The notes: generated by a model from the sequence alone, not told the origin. A stretch of DNA of 64,000 nt from Liolophura sinensis (GCF_032854445.1 NC_088301.1:28692402-28756401), one strand, 5' to 3'; shown: positions 26,561 to 36,859, counted from the stretch's first letter. Made by a program: numbers and translations.

Positions 26561-28756
26561 GAAGCTTTTTGTTTTTGTCCATTTGCGCAGTCTAAAAGTC
26601 ATTGACGGTAACTTCTTTTCCACCTATATGCTGTGTATATCAGGATATCACATATGGACATGTTAGTATCCACGGAAACACACTTGTGGACAGACAGGCT
26701 ATAAAAGCTGTACTTAATATCAGCTGGAATTGAAATTATAGCTCCCCTGTGCTAACTTTAATTATTTACTCGTCACTATTGGCACGGTAATTTGGGGCCT
26801 TGAAGTCCATAATATCTGCACCTATTTGTCACTGGCTTTAACCTGTTCACTCACAATCACACTCCCGTTGAATATGTAGCTGAAAAGAATCTAGTCACCT
26901 CTGCATTGCAATCATTTGATAGCATCACAAGCAATACTGTTATGTATTTAAAATCCATTGGTCCTGCCTTGAGACATGCATTTTAACAGATTAAATATTA
27001 TTCAATTGTATTTTAAACTGCTGCTGTCTTTCATATGTTAAAAATTTGTTGGTGTCTTTTTTTAGCTTTCTCTTTAACTTAACTCAATTTCTCTTGATTC
27101 TAAATCTGTATGTTGTCACCCTTTTACATCAAAAACAAAACCTCTTGCTGGTTCTAAAATTTTTTCAACGTAATATGGCCGTTAACTGTATAATATATAG
27201 AGCCATTCTTGCATTAGGCTATAATCCTTCATTCAAGGAATCCCAGGAATGAAATCTTCTCAACCCTACGACCAAAGAGCAACAAAAAATACGTATCCTT
27301 AATGTATCATTCAAATATAAAATGAAGAAAAGAAAAAATCTCCCAGTTTGAGTTACTCACATTATAAGCTAGCCTTCGGGACATCCAAGCGAATAGAACA
27401 AGTTGGAAAATCCTGTCTACCTGTAGCTCCGCCTGTGCTTTGTGGTGCTTGTGTGTTAAAACTGTGAAACCCTTTGGTGGGAGATCTGAGATCTCTCAAT
27501 CCTTCATCACACTGCTAACAGCCTCAACTGGTGTCACCCAGTCATCCATTATACTGATAAAACTAGCTTGATTTATAAAGTCATACAACCCATGTATCAT
27601 GTCTCTTGTGTGGCAGCTACATGTCGCTAGTGTTCATGGAGACTGGGGGGCTTACAGCACTGTGTACATTCCCGCAGGCAACTCCAGCTTCAGGATCTAG
27701 ACTCCCTGCATGAATCACTGAGCCAGTAAGCAAGTCCTCAAATAATGCAGATATCCAGGCCGTGGAAGAAATAGAGGGTCTATCAGAGTGCAGCGTTATC
27801 AACAATATAACCTGCCCAAGAACTGGTCAAGCCCGGAAATCTTTGCACGCTACTATAGCCACTGAGCCCATACTTATAAAAACCTCTGAAGGATTATAGG
27901 TTCTCGTGCACAGATGGACCAAACCACTCAAGCCTTTGAGCATCCTTCTTTTCGTCTCAAAGTCAATCTGGCAGCAACAGGCAATTACATCATCAGAAAC
28001 CAATTTCAGCCCAGATAAATAGAGACTATGTCACATGCAATTAGCCCTGTTTTAAAAACCCTTTGCGTAAAAGTCAATACGACCGACCAATAAGTGAACA
28101 GCAACCTCACAAGTACGTACAAGTCAGAAATTTCATCAAACCTGCTCAGACTCACATACGCTTCCGTCTCTGGATCTATTCCAGCTCAACTTCAATCGAC
28201 AAGCAAAAGTCTGTCCATAGCATCCTGTCTGCAAGCTGCACTAACTCTGTAGAGAGATGATACACCACGAGTGAAACACTGCAGCCTGACTTGCATTGTG
28301 CCATCTGCAGGCTTTGTGGACAATTTCACCAGGCATGACAGCAACGATTCTGACACTGAGGCTAGCTTCCAATCCTATCCCTGTCAGTGCAATGGTTTTA
28401 TTTGATGGATTTTTCAAACTAAGCTGTCTTTCTGGCTGTGTTTTAATCATTTCTCAGCTTGCCCTAAGCTGGTGACCAGCCACGATTTCCCTTCCAAACA
28501 AGGCGTCATTTTTTCACGAGGGTCACAAACCCTTGTCCAGTGATTGACAACAACACAGCAGTAAGTGTCACATTCTGACCACTGGAAATCAGCAGGAAGC
28601 CTCTGTTCAGAATACAAATGCTGGCTGGACTGTACATCTTGACAATTAACTGTGATTGTACCACATGACAAGAATTCATTTTCTGTGTGTAAACTGTAGG
28701 AGAGAATATAGTTGGAGAGAATCTAGTTAGAGATAATAGAGAAACTAGTACATTCT
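26561..28756. other. Non-coding stretch, no gene recognised
   Basis: Short open frames on the minus strand (27617-27805, 28241-28450, 28447-28671) have no recognisable domain. A possible donor at 27346 (minus, AAT then GTGAGT) bounds a short open piece without a good acceptor. Confidence 0.4.
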
Positions 28757-28770
28757 TTTAAAATTAAGTG

Positions 28771-29057
28771 AGAGAGTGATTGCATAGGGTTACACATCGA
28801 AATTAACAATTTCAGTCATATGACAACAAAGGAGTCCACAGAGTGCATGTAATGTGCATTCTTGTAGCAGGATGGATTTCCACCACTCTTTTTATCTAGA
28901 GCTGCTTGCACTATCCCCTTAATGCTGAACACCAAGCACGGAAGTTACAGTTTCCTCTTTTAAGGTCTTAGGGGTGACCTGTCCCAGGATTGAGCCTGGA
29001 TCTACCGCCTTCCAAAGCGGACACTCTACTCTACCAACTATGCCACCTGGGCTGGTA
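28771..29057 (-). mobile_element. SINE family 2 variant with perfect 14-bp target duplication
   Basis: Bounded by TTTAAAATTAAGTG at 28757-28770 and 29058-29071. It contains the family-2 core (TTAACAATTTCAGTCATATG, ACAACAAAGGAG) and a shortened, divergent body. The reversed tRNA-like head differs from the other copies: box A complement CCAACTATGCCA (29034-29045) and box B complement GGATTGAGCC (28987-28996). The central head sequence (CCGCCTTCCAAAGCGGACAC) also differs. The tail lacks CATA repeats. This is either a distinct subfamily or a SINE that acquired another tRNA head. Confidence 0.88.
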
Positions 29058-29137
29058 TTTAAAATTAAGTGTCGAAATAACAGCAGAATAATTTTAATGG
29101 CCTAAAAAGCCTTTTAATATGTTAAAACTGAATACAG

Positions 29138-29138
<1 letters not shown>

Positions 29139-29178
<40 letters not shown>
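29139..29178 (+). repeat. (TA)20 microsatellite
   Basis: Uninterrupted TA run of 40 bp. It creates artefactual Tyr-Ile repeat frames on both strands. Confidence 0.98.
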
Positions 29179-29181
<3 letters not shown>

Positions 29182-29185
29182 TCAT

Positions 29186-29240
29186 ACTTATTCACTGATA
29201 CCATGGCAGCAATTTTGGGGGTGGAGGAAACCATTTTGTA
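29186..29240 (-). mobile_element. Degenerate Meta-type SINE core fragment
   Basis: GATACCATGGCAGCAATTTT followed by GGGGGTGGAGGAAACCATTT parallels the segment at 50960-51000 (ATACCATGGCCGTCAG, GGGTGGAGGAAACCA). It also parallels, more distantly, the family-1 body (ACGACGGCGGCCAGCATTAT, GGTGGGAGGAAACC). Head and tail are not visible. Confidence 0.5.
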
Positions 29241-29337
29241 TATGTGGAATACAGATAAGCAAACCACACTGGCGAAAGTCAAGTGGTCTTCAACAAAAGT
29301 TAGATTGCAAATCACTCCGCTGCTTTAATAGCTTGCC

Positions 29338-29360
29338 TCCCCCCCACCCCACCCCCACCC
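29338..29360 (+). repeat. C-rich tract with A interruptions
   Basis: CCTCCCCCCCACCCCACCCCC-type run; low complexity. Confidence 0.92.
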
Positions 29361-30761
29361 AAAAATGCTTAGAGCAGGGGAATCCACAAAATGCCTGTCA
29401 ATTCTGGGGGCCATAAACCATTTCCAAGCCAATGCTGTAAGCTAGACTTACATTAACATGCTGTAAGGGAGGTGTTAATACACCTATGGCTTTCAGCCTT
29501 TCTGATTTGATACTATAAAGTCTTCAACTTTCTAACTGTAATTCTTTTCACTATATATACATGTACCATACAACAGATCTCAGGTTCCTGTCTTTGTTTT
29601 TCTTGACAAGTTTAACAATGCTTTAGTTATTTCACATTTTTGTGTTATGTTCATTAGTTGTTCACTGGAGGAGTTATTACTCTCAGTTTTCAAAACACTG
29701 ATATTAAATCTTCAAACTGACAAGCAAGCAAAAGAAAAGTGCTTTAAACATTAAATTTGAAAGGGATATTTTATTTCCATCTAATTCTGGTAGCCTATAA
29801 ATACATCATTCTGACTGCAACCAAATGAACTACAACCTGTCCTACAATCCACAAACTATTCCCTCTATCTCACCTCCAGTCTTCTGCTACCTTTCCATTT
29901 GATGTCACCAGAGCTAATTACACGGTGGCCTATATTACAGAAAGGCAAGCGAACAGGTGTCAGCGATATTGATTCTGAGATGAAATACTGGTGCTTGACC
30001 AGATACAACCCGAGGTCCAATTATTTCAGCAAACTGTTACCTCATAAATAAATCCAATGAGCAGCAGAACTTTTTTTATGGTTCTTAGCAGAAAGTATTG
30101 AACTTTTCTTAAGTGGATCAGTTCTCAATGCCATTAATGTAAGAATATGATGCCATGTAAAAAAAAGAAGTGGCTCTCTGAGACATATCTGATAAGTACA
30201 GCAGAATGGTGTGGGAAACTGGATAGGTGCATGGAAAAAAAATGTCAGAACTGCAAGAACCTTTAAAAAAATTCAAGTGGGAAGTCACAAAAATGAAAAC
30301 AAAGTCATGGGTGCATTCTGTCTATTGTCAACTTCACGCCAAAATTTTTTAGCAGTTCATTACAGATTGATGATGCTTTTTTGTGAGGTGCAAAAGAAAC
30401 ATCCAGCAAAGTTTCCGATAAAGTAGCAGATGTTTACTTGACACTTTCTTCCCTCCATAACTTTTGCCCACGTGAAAATGAAAACTAGGAAGGAAAGCAT
30501 ATCAGGGATTCCAAATTCAGCAAATGGACAGAATTTTAGCAGATAAAGGTGTTTGTTTGTTTGTTTGGGGTTTCTGTCATTTTTAAATACGTGTTGATGT
30601 GAGTTCTCAATGGCTCGCTAGTTCAATCGGTTTCCTCCACCCATCCCTCATGTACATGTGAACATAATCATACTTGTTTACTTGTTAATTGCTTAGTACT
30701 CAAGAGTTTTTCACTTATGCATGTGATGTTCTGAGTTAAATCACTGTTGGCACACCACTGG
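29361..30761. other. Non-coding stretch left of the retrotransposon
   Basis: No gene recognised. It holds a (GTTT)4 run at 30551-30567 and, near 30680-30725, a faint family-1-like tail and core (TTAATTGCTTAGTACTCAAG, TTTTTCACTTATGC). Confidence 0.4.
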
Positions 30762-30874
30762 ATATACGCGCAGCGATACAATAAAGAGTTTGGGTACAAG
30801 ATGGCAGCCCAACAAAATGTGTTCTGTTGTTATAGTTCATGCTACCACAGTTTATCAAGTAGTTATATACCACA
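30762..30874 (+). repeat. 5' LTR, partial
   Basis: It matches the right LTR from ATA(C/T)GCGCGCAGCGATACAA through TTATATAC to the ACA end. It includes AATAAA (30780-30785), a likely polyadenylation signal, and ACAAGATGGCAGCCC, which resembles a YY1 site. Homology to the right end stops abruptly on the left at about 30762, with no TG start there, so the 5' part of this LTR is lost or rearranged. Confidence 0.85.
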
Positions 30875-30877
30875 AAT

Positions 30878-30895
30878 TGGTGACGAGGATGGGGT
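30878..30895 (+). promoter_or_regulatory. Primer-binding site, probably tRNA-Ser
   Basis: TGGTGACGAGGATGGGG begins three bases after the LTR end. Animal tRNA-Ser acceptor stems are often GACGAGG/CCTCGTC with 3' CCA, so the expected site would be TGG(C)GACGAGG. The only mismatch is at the discriminator base. The tRNA assignment is inference from that complementarity. Confidence 0.7.
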
Positions 30896-31068
30896 CTGCT
30901 TAGGAAATGGATGAACTCGAACGCCGCTAAACCAGACTGGGTGACATGACGGGGAACAGCCTGAAACGGTGTTTGACTGTGCGACTACATGCGTTACATG
31001 CAATAACAACACTGGAGCTGTGTGAAATTTCTGTAAGTTGTGAACTTTCATCATAAAATTTTGCCAAA

Positions 31069-31865
31069 ATGGCAGGACATATCGGTCAAATTAAACCGTT
31101 TAATGAATGTGATGATGTCTGGGAATCCTACACTGAGAGACTGGAGCAGTATTTCACTGTAAAATGAAATTTCTAACGAAAAGAAAGTCCCAGCTCTTCT
31201 AAGCTTGATTGGAAGCAAGACATATAACCTTTTACGTAGTTTGTGTGCACCAGACAAACCAGCCATGAAATCCCTCCAACAATTGGTGAAACTTTTAGGG
31301 AACTATCTCAATCCCAAGCCTACTGCTATTTCGCAGCATTCCAGACTTCAGAAACGCAAACAGCTCGATATTGAGTCAATTTCTGATTATATTGCTGAAA
31401 TCCGTAAACTTTCACACCACTGTGAGTTTGGTGATAGCTTGAGCGAGAGGCTACGTGATAGGCTATTTTCAGGAATTTGGAGTCAGAACATTCAGAACCA
31501 CCTATTTTCTGAGCTTGAGCTAACATTTCAAAAAGCTGTCAATATAGCAGTTACTATGGAGGCCGCTGCCCGTGATGTTTTAGAGATGCGAAATTAGGCC
31601 AGTGAAGTACACAAGTTTAATCGCAAGCCTAAACGTAAGATGTCAGAAAGACAACATGATAAAAGTTCTGCTACCTCAAACAGCGAAAATTGCTTCGCAT
31701 GTAGATGAAAACATGACCTTGATAAGTGTTACTTTCGAGATTAGGAATGTCATGCGTGCCACAGAAATGGGCACATGGCAAAATACTGTCCGAATAAGCG
31801 CAAGAACAAAAGTAAATCAAAGGGATCTGTTCAAGTTGTTAACAGAGATTCTGACAGTAACTTAG
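31069..31865 (+). pseudogene. gag pseudogene (capsid plus two zinc knuckles)
   Basis: The frame opens at ATG 31069 in a good context (CCAAAATGG). It breaks near 31165, where an extra base brings in a TGA, and continues in another frame at 31205-31597 with a capsid-like helical segment (motifs LQKRKQLDIESISDYIAEI and LRDRLFSGI). An in-frame TAG at 31595 follows. Downstream in the same frame lie two nucleocapsid zinc knuckles: CX2CX3HX4C at 31691-31729, with a TGA inside at 31706, and CX2CX4HX4C at 31748-31789, preceded by TAG at 31742. A basic Lys/Arg-rich stretch follows. Gag would package the element's RNA in cytoplasmic particles; this copy cannot make it. Confidence 0.9.
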
Positions 31866-31934
31866 GTGACTCTCTCATTGCCAGTTTGTATGCAGTTAAG
31901 TTGACAAAGCTGAGCAGGACATCTGAGTGTGTCC

Positions 31935-32230
31935 GGAATTAAACTGGACATGGAATTAGATACTGGTGATGCAGTATCAGTTATATCTCTGGCTGAATGC
32001 AAGAGACTTGTATGAGCATCTGAAACTAAAATCGTCTTCAGCAGTCTTCAGAACACACACTGGTGAAGAGATTCAGCCAGAAGGGAAATTATGTGTGTCT
32101 GTAAAGTGAGGTGTTAAAACACGTAACTTTGACTTGTATGCAGCAAACGCTAGTGGGCCAGCATTATTTGGCCGAGGCTGGCTGAGAGAATTCTAGCTCG
32201 ACTGGAAAGCTATAAAGTCTGTAATTAACC
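31935..32230 (+). pseudogene. Aspartic protease region of pol, broken
   Basis: The active-site triplet DTG is encoded at 31959-31967 in the context LDMELDTGDAVSVIS, typical of retropepsins that cleave Gag-Pol. The reading frame differs from gag and changes again near 32000. In the following frame TGA at 32107 and TAG at 32194 interrupt the segment leading to a GRGWL-like motif, commonly found at the protease end in Gypsy elements. Confidence 0.82.
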
Positions 32231-32239
32231 AGTCAGTTA

Positions 32240-33185
32240 ATCCTCTAAAAAACCTGCTCAGGAAAGACTAAGAAACGTTTCGTGATAATTTCTCAGATTT
32301 GTTCACTGATGAGATCGATTGTCTGCTCAACACTAAAGCCAAAATCATGTTAAAGGACAACAGTAAACAGATTTTTCATAAGGCTAAGCAAACACCATTT
32401 GCTTTGAAACCTAAAACTGAGACTGAACTTAAAGGTCTTGAAGACTCTCGAATTATTAGTGAAGATCAGTGAGGAGAATGGGCTTCTGCCATTGTACCCG
32501 CTGTTTAACGTAATGGCTCGGTAAGAATTTGTGGTGACTTTAAGGTGTCAGTCAATCCACTTCCAACAATCAAAGAAACTCTCACTAAACTGTCAAAAGG
32601 TAAAATGTTTTCAAAGGTAGACTTACGCCAAGCATATCTCTATATGGAGATTGATGATGAGTGTAAGAAATACCTTACTATTAACACACTTAGACTTATA
32701 CCAATACAACAGACTAGCGTTTGGCATAGTATCTGCAGCGCGCTATGGATCAGGTGTGAGCAGGAATTCCTGATGCCCATTGTATTATGGACGACATTAT
32801 CATGGCAGGTGAATCTGAACATCAGAACTTGGACATTATCTTTCAACGTTTGAAAGACAATTACCTTCGCATTAACTCAGGTAAATGTGAATTCTTGAAA
32901 TCTACAATAGCCTATTGTGGTCATGAAATCTCTGCTAACGGTATAGGGAGGACAACCCAGATGGTAAGGGCCATCGTAGAAGTGTCACCCCCACATGACT
33001 TGTCACAGTTACGATCTTTTCTTGGATTGGTGAACTACTACCACAGATTCTTGCCAAATTTGTCTACATTGCTTCACCCACTTCATGGCCTCCTGAAAAA
33101 TGGTCAGAAATGGAAATGGTCAGACGTTTGTGACAAATCATTTGTAAAAGTTGAGTTCATCACAAATGGTTCTGACACACTATGA
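32240..33185 (+). pseudogene. Reverse transcriptase domain of pol, broken
   Basis: Recognisable RT motifs in order: an N-terminal segment ending GLEDSRIIS; VRICGDFKVSVNPLPTI; FSKVDLRQAYLYMEID with the first catalytic Asp; then, after a frameshift between about 32700 and 32787, MDDIIMAGESEHQ with the catalytic Asp pair at 32790-32795 (usual Y/F-x-D-D, here I-M-D-D); then LRINSGKCEFLKSTIAYCGH and SQLRSFLGLVNYYHRFLPN. In-frame stops occur at 32269, 32470 and 32506. The enzyme would copy element RNA into DNA. The thumb/connection part is truncated by another frame change at about 33150-33185. Confidence 0.92.
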
Positions 33186-33735
33186 TCCACAAAAACTGCT
33201 TCGATTAGCCAGTGACACGTCAGCCTATGGATTGGGAAGTGTGTTGTCACATGGGATGGAAGACGGAACCAGGAGACCAAATGTATTTGCGCCTCGCTCT
33301 CTGACCAAATCTGAGCAGAACTATTCGCAGATAGACAAGGGCGCCTTAGGCCTTAAATGGTGTGTGAAACGTCTCCATCTGTAAGTGTATGGTCAGAAGT
33401 TTACTCTTGTTACTGACCACCAACCCATTCCTGCATCCAAACAGAGGGATCCTGGTTATTACCGCTACTCACCCTTAACGTTATGCACTGATTCTGGCAG
33501 GTCACGATTACCAAATCGAGTACAAAAGTACTGCCAAACAATATATTGCAGACGCGCTTTTGCGTTTACCATTAGCTGTTAGCCAACCGGCTGATGAAGA
33601 TGATGTTGATTTGGCAGACATGTTCCACATATCCCAAATCCAGAAACTTCCTGTTACCTGTACTGATATCAAACTTGACACCAGGTATGACAGTACCTTA
33701 TCACGCGCACTAGAATTCGTGTCTACAGGGTGCAC
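33151..33735 (+). pseudogene. RNase H domain of pol, broken
   Basis: It begins with a KLLRLASDTSAYGLGSVLSH-type strand that holds the first catalytic Asp (33214-33216). Next come RPNVFAPRSLTKSEQNY and QIDKGALGLKW, where families usually have E-K-E, so acidic residues are altered. A TAA at 33382 precedes FTLVTDHQP with the third Asp (33415-33417). After a further frame change the connection segment GHDYQIEYKSTAKQYIADAL and a linker rich in acidic residues follow. In the living element it would remove RNA from the RNA-DNA hybrid. Confidence 0.88.
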
Positions 33736-33759
33736 ATTGGATGGTATTTCAACTTAATA

Positions 33760-35052
33760 CAGTCGGCAAGATGAACTGTCGGTGTATAATAATCTGGGGC
33801 ATCCAGGTCATTGTGCCATTGCCTCTATGTTCCAGTGTCCTTCAGGAACTGCCTGTTGGTCACCTGGGTGTCCTTAAGATGAAAGCCCTGGCCTGTAGCT
33901 ATGGTGGCCTGGTATTGACTCTGACATTGAGAAACTGTTAAGCAGTGTTCAGGATATCAATGCCATCAGAAAATATCCCAGACAGTCCCCTGTATCCATG
34001 GGTGTGGCCATCTTGCCCATGGCAGCGTATTCATGTGGACATTGCAGGTCCATTTTTAGGGACAATGTTTCTTGTGGCTGATGCACACTCAAAGTGGCCA
34101 GAGGTGATAGTCATGTCATCCACAACAGCACAGCGGACTACCGCGACAAATTGTGATAATTTCGCACGGAATGGTGTACCAAAACAGCTAGTATCTGATA
34201 ACTGTCCACAGTTCAATGCGTCTGAATTTGCTGACTTCATGAAACAGGATGGCATCGGCCATATTCGGTCTGCTCCGTACCAGCTACAAACAGATTGGCT
34301 GAAAGGTTCATTCGGACGTTGAAGCAGTTCTTTTCTGCGATGAAAGGGGAGGAAGGAACAGAGAATGTCAAGTTGGTAAAAATCCCTCTTTCTTATCGAA
34401 ATACCCCTCATACTATGACTACACAGAATTCAGCGCAAATGTTAATGGGGAGACAACTTCGTAGTAAGTTGGAGGACTAAATAGAATCCAGCGCTAATGT
34501 TCATGGGGAGACAACTTCGTAGTAAGTTGGAGGACTAAACAGAATCCAGCGCAAATGTTCATGGGGAGACAACTTCGTAGTACATTGGACGCATCAAAAC
34601 ATGACTTAAAGAAACATGTGAATGATAAAGCCTTCCAGCAGTCCCTTCGGCAGGACAATAAAATGCGTGAATTCTCTGTGGGAAATACAGTGCTTGTTCG
34701 TGATTACCATGGAAATCAGAAATGGGTCACTGGTGTGATTCAGGAAAGACTTGGGCCAGTGAACTATTCTGTTACAGTAGATAACATGACTTGGAAACGC
34801 CATGTAGAGTAGATACGCAGCACCAAGGTACCTGTTACTCTGCGTCCGCCAGCACATGATCCAGTAATTGTGCCAACCTATCGCAATTCGTTGCAGGACA
34901 GTGTTCCTGAACCAATACCATCTGAACTGACTGCACCGGACCACGTAGATAAATCTATCTTTGATCCTCTACCAGCTAATGTGTCTCGCCACGAAACTAA
35001 GAGACGCTACCCAGTGAGACAGAGAAAACCACCAGACAGGTTAGATTTATGA
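33760..35052 (+). pseudogene. Integrase domain and C-terminal tail of pol, broken
   Basis: An HHCC-type zinc region is visible around 33850-33960 (GHLGVLKMKALACSY). The catalytic core has its first Asp at 34038-34040 (HVDIAGPF), its second at 34197-34199 (SDNCPQF) and Glu at 34301-34303 (AERFIRTLKQF). The last lies in another frame, so a frameshift sits between them. The 35-codon gap fits D,D(35)E. A 58-bp triplication at 34425-34598 breaks the frame again. The C-terminal part (34555-35052) has a GPY/F-like motif (VIQERLGPVNYSV), a TAG at 34810 and a basic tail ending PVRQRKPPDRLDL before TGA at 35050. Confidence 0.9.
34425..34598 (+). repeat. 58-bp tandem triplication inside integrase
   Basis: Three head-to-tail 58-bp units start at 34425, 34483 and 34541. 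Each begins AGAAT(T/C)CAGCGC and contains GGGGAGACAACTTCGTAGTA. The first two end in GGAGGACTAA; the third diverges after TACATTGGA. As 58 is not a multiple of three, each added unit shifts the frame. Confidence 0.96.
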
Positions 35053-35126
35053 TCACTGTGTTAAGCGCAGAGTAATCCCCTGTGAACACCAAGTCAGGGT
35101 AGGTTTCACCCCCGGTGCTTTTCAGC

Positions 35127-35305
35127 AGAACTGTAATGATAACTTGTAGAACTGTAATGATAACTTGTAGAACTCTAATGATAACTTGTAGAACTGTGAT
35201 GATAACTTGTGATAACTTGTAGAACTGTAATGATAACCTGTAGAACTGTAATGATAACTTGTAGAACTGTAATGATAACTTGTAGAACTGTAATTGATAA
35301 CTTGT
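35127..35305 (+). repeat. 21-bp tandem array just inside the 3' LTR region
   Basis: Eight full units of 21-22 bp plus one 10-bp partial unit (35211-35220). The unit starts AGAACTGTAATGATAAC and ends TTGT. It lies between the end of pol and the recognisable 3' LTR and has no counterpart on the 5' side, so it is either a 5' LTR portion lost on the left or an expansion at the polypurine tract/LTR junction. Confidence 0.95.
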
Positions 35306-35361
35306 TGAACTTCTTAACTATTTCCTGACTACCAATTAAATGGATGAACATTTGACTTTGT

Positions 35362-35475
35362 ATATGCGCGCAGCGATACAATAAAGAGTTGGCCTCCAAG
35401 ATGGCAGCCCCAACAAAATGTGTTCTGTTGTTATAGCTCATGCTAGGACAGTTTATCAAGTGGTTATATACAACA
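35362..35475 (+). repeat. 3' LTR (recognisable part)
   Basis: Matches 30762-30874: ATATGCGCGCAGCGATACAA, AATAAA at about 35380, AAGATGGCAGCCC, then TTATATACAACA at the end. The true left edge lies further left, probably within or after the 21-bp array, but cannot be fixed because the left LTR is truncated. Confidence 0.85.
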
Positions 35476-35481
35476 ATGCAA

Positions 35482-35501
35482 GGGGGGGGGGGGGGGGGGG
35501 G
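35482..35501 (+). repeat. G20 homopolymer
   Basis: Twenty consecutive G, six bases beyond the end of the 3' LTR. Confidence 0.97.
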
Positions 35502-36059
35502 TAGTTTCATTGGAAGAAGAAACCAATGTGCAGTATAAGCAAATTCACTGTCCAAGATTGGAACCTGCACCTTGTGTGTCCTAGTATATGAAAAATTCTT
35601 ATCACCAACTCAAAAATAAGTTTCACAATGGTGTTTTATTGCAGACTTCTGGTCTCAATGCTGAAATATTTATTGTGCTGTCTTAATGGCATGCCATGGC
35701 AGAAACACATATGCAGAGAGATGCCCAACCCTGGGCAGTCAAACTGTCCTGTCACAGATAACATTTCACTTAATTCACCAACAAAGGTTATCTATATGTA
35801 TATGTGGTGTTTTACAATTTACAAGTGCAAACGCTTAAGAATGAGACTTGAGACTTGAGACTTCAAAAGCCAATTGGCAGAATGTCTACTGTACTTTAAA
35901 TATACACATACTATATTAGGCAAGAGCTAAACTCGGCTAAAGATAACAATATCTTTACTGCTTAATTACAGAAGCAGAATTAAACACAAATGAATTTTAT
36001 CTAATTCACAAGTGAACTGTTCCAGCATTAATAACAGTTCTTGTGTGAATTGGAAATAA
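35502..36059. other. Non-coding stretch, no gene recognised
   Basis: No repeat family or gene recognised; a short open frame at 35628-35858 has no domain. Confidence 0.4.
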
Positions 36060-36420
36060 ATGAGTCTGTGTCTGTGGAGTCAGATAAAACCATCCATGTC
36101 GACTAATCTGCTGACCTGGCCGTTTAGCAAGATGCCCACCGACAGGCCTCCAATCAAATCAATGACGACGACACTCTATCTTATGATCAGGAAATCAGCT
36201 GGAAATGTAGTTTACAGCTAACGCCTTGTTCCCAAGAGGGTGGATATAAAGCCATTCTGGTAACATCAACAAAATTCAGGTGACGAATTAAGGATTATGT
36301 CAAACAAAAATAAACAGCAATCAATGATGGCTGACATTTCCCACAAACACCTCCTTGATTAATTAACAAGCAATGTAAAAGTAATTAACAGAGGAGCGCT
36401 GCAATACAGGTTTGTTGTCT
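36060..36420. promoter_or_regulatory. Possible enhancer-like non-coding segment
   Basis: Balanced-composition sequence with clustered sites: GATA-like AGATAA (about 36084) and CTTATG/TATCTT (about 36178), Otx-type TAATCT (about 36104) and GGATTA (about 36290), and homeodomain-type TTGATTAATTAAC (about 36356) and GTAATTAAC (about 36380). No coding frame or repeat is seen. Function is inferred from motif clustering alone. Confidence 0.2.
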
Positions 36421-36500
36421 GGGGAAAATGCTGATGTTACACACAAAAGGAAATTCAAAGAAAAATATGTGTGCAATCTGGATTTGAATTAAAAAAGCAG

Positions 36501-36521
36501 ATTGATTGATTGATTGATTGA
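36501..36521 (+). repeat. (ATTG)5 microsatellite
   Basis: Five tandem ATTG units. Confidence 0.95.
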
Positions 36522-36859
36522 ATGAAACCGCATAATACTAAACAATACTTCTCTTATATGAAGGCAATCAGTTTTATGAATGAAAGAACCTCTGAGTGCC
36601 TAAAGTAAGCCATAGCCTATTGATAATCAATATACATGTAGGGATCTATTCGAAACAGCCATTTCCATATTAAAAATTGAAATACAACTTCAGAATAATT
36701 GGTATTTTTAGGCCTTAGAAATTATATTAAATCATAAGAAAAAATCACTGTGACAATTTTTTGACTTCAGTCATAAATGTTATAATTATTTTAAATGTTG
36801 ACATAATTCATAAACATTATCGAAGAAAAGATGTCGCAAGGTTTTAAATTTTGACCATA

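Larger units (their letters stand above)
30762..35475 (+). mobile_element. Decayed Ty3/Gypsy LTR retrotransposon, about 4.7 kb
   Basis: The order is that of a complete element: LTR, primer-binding site, gag, protease, reverse transcriptase, RNase H, integrase, LTR. The gag type (no long spacer, two CCHC knuckles) and a GPY/F-like integrase end point to the animal Ty3/Gypsy (Metaviridae) group, perhaps the Mag-like C clade; a clade call needs a tree. Every gene is interrupted by stops and frameshifts, so the copy is not autonomous. The LTR ends match over about 113 bp (30762-30874 and 35362-35475) with roughly a dozen differences, so the insertion is not recent. No env-like frame is present. 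Target duplications are not evident because the right flank is a G20 run. Confidence 0.93.

Noticed and set aside
29094-29328. Frames with Tyr-Ile repeats on both strands
   Set aside because: Direct translation of the (TA)20 microsatellite.
35175-35570. 131-codon minus-strand frame with repeated TVLQVII segments
   Set aside because: It is a read-through of the 21-bp tandem array and the G20 run, so the repeated peptide is a by-product of the DNA repeat.
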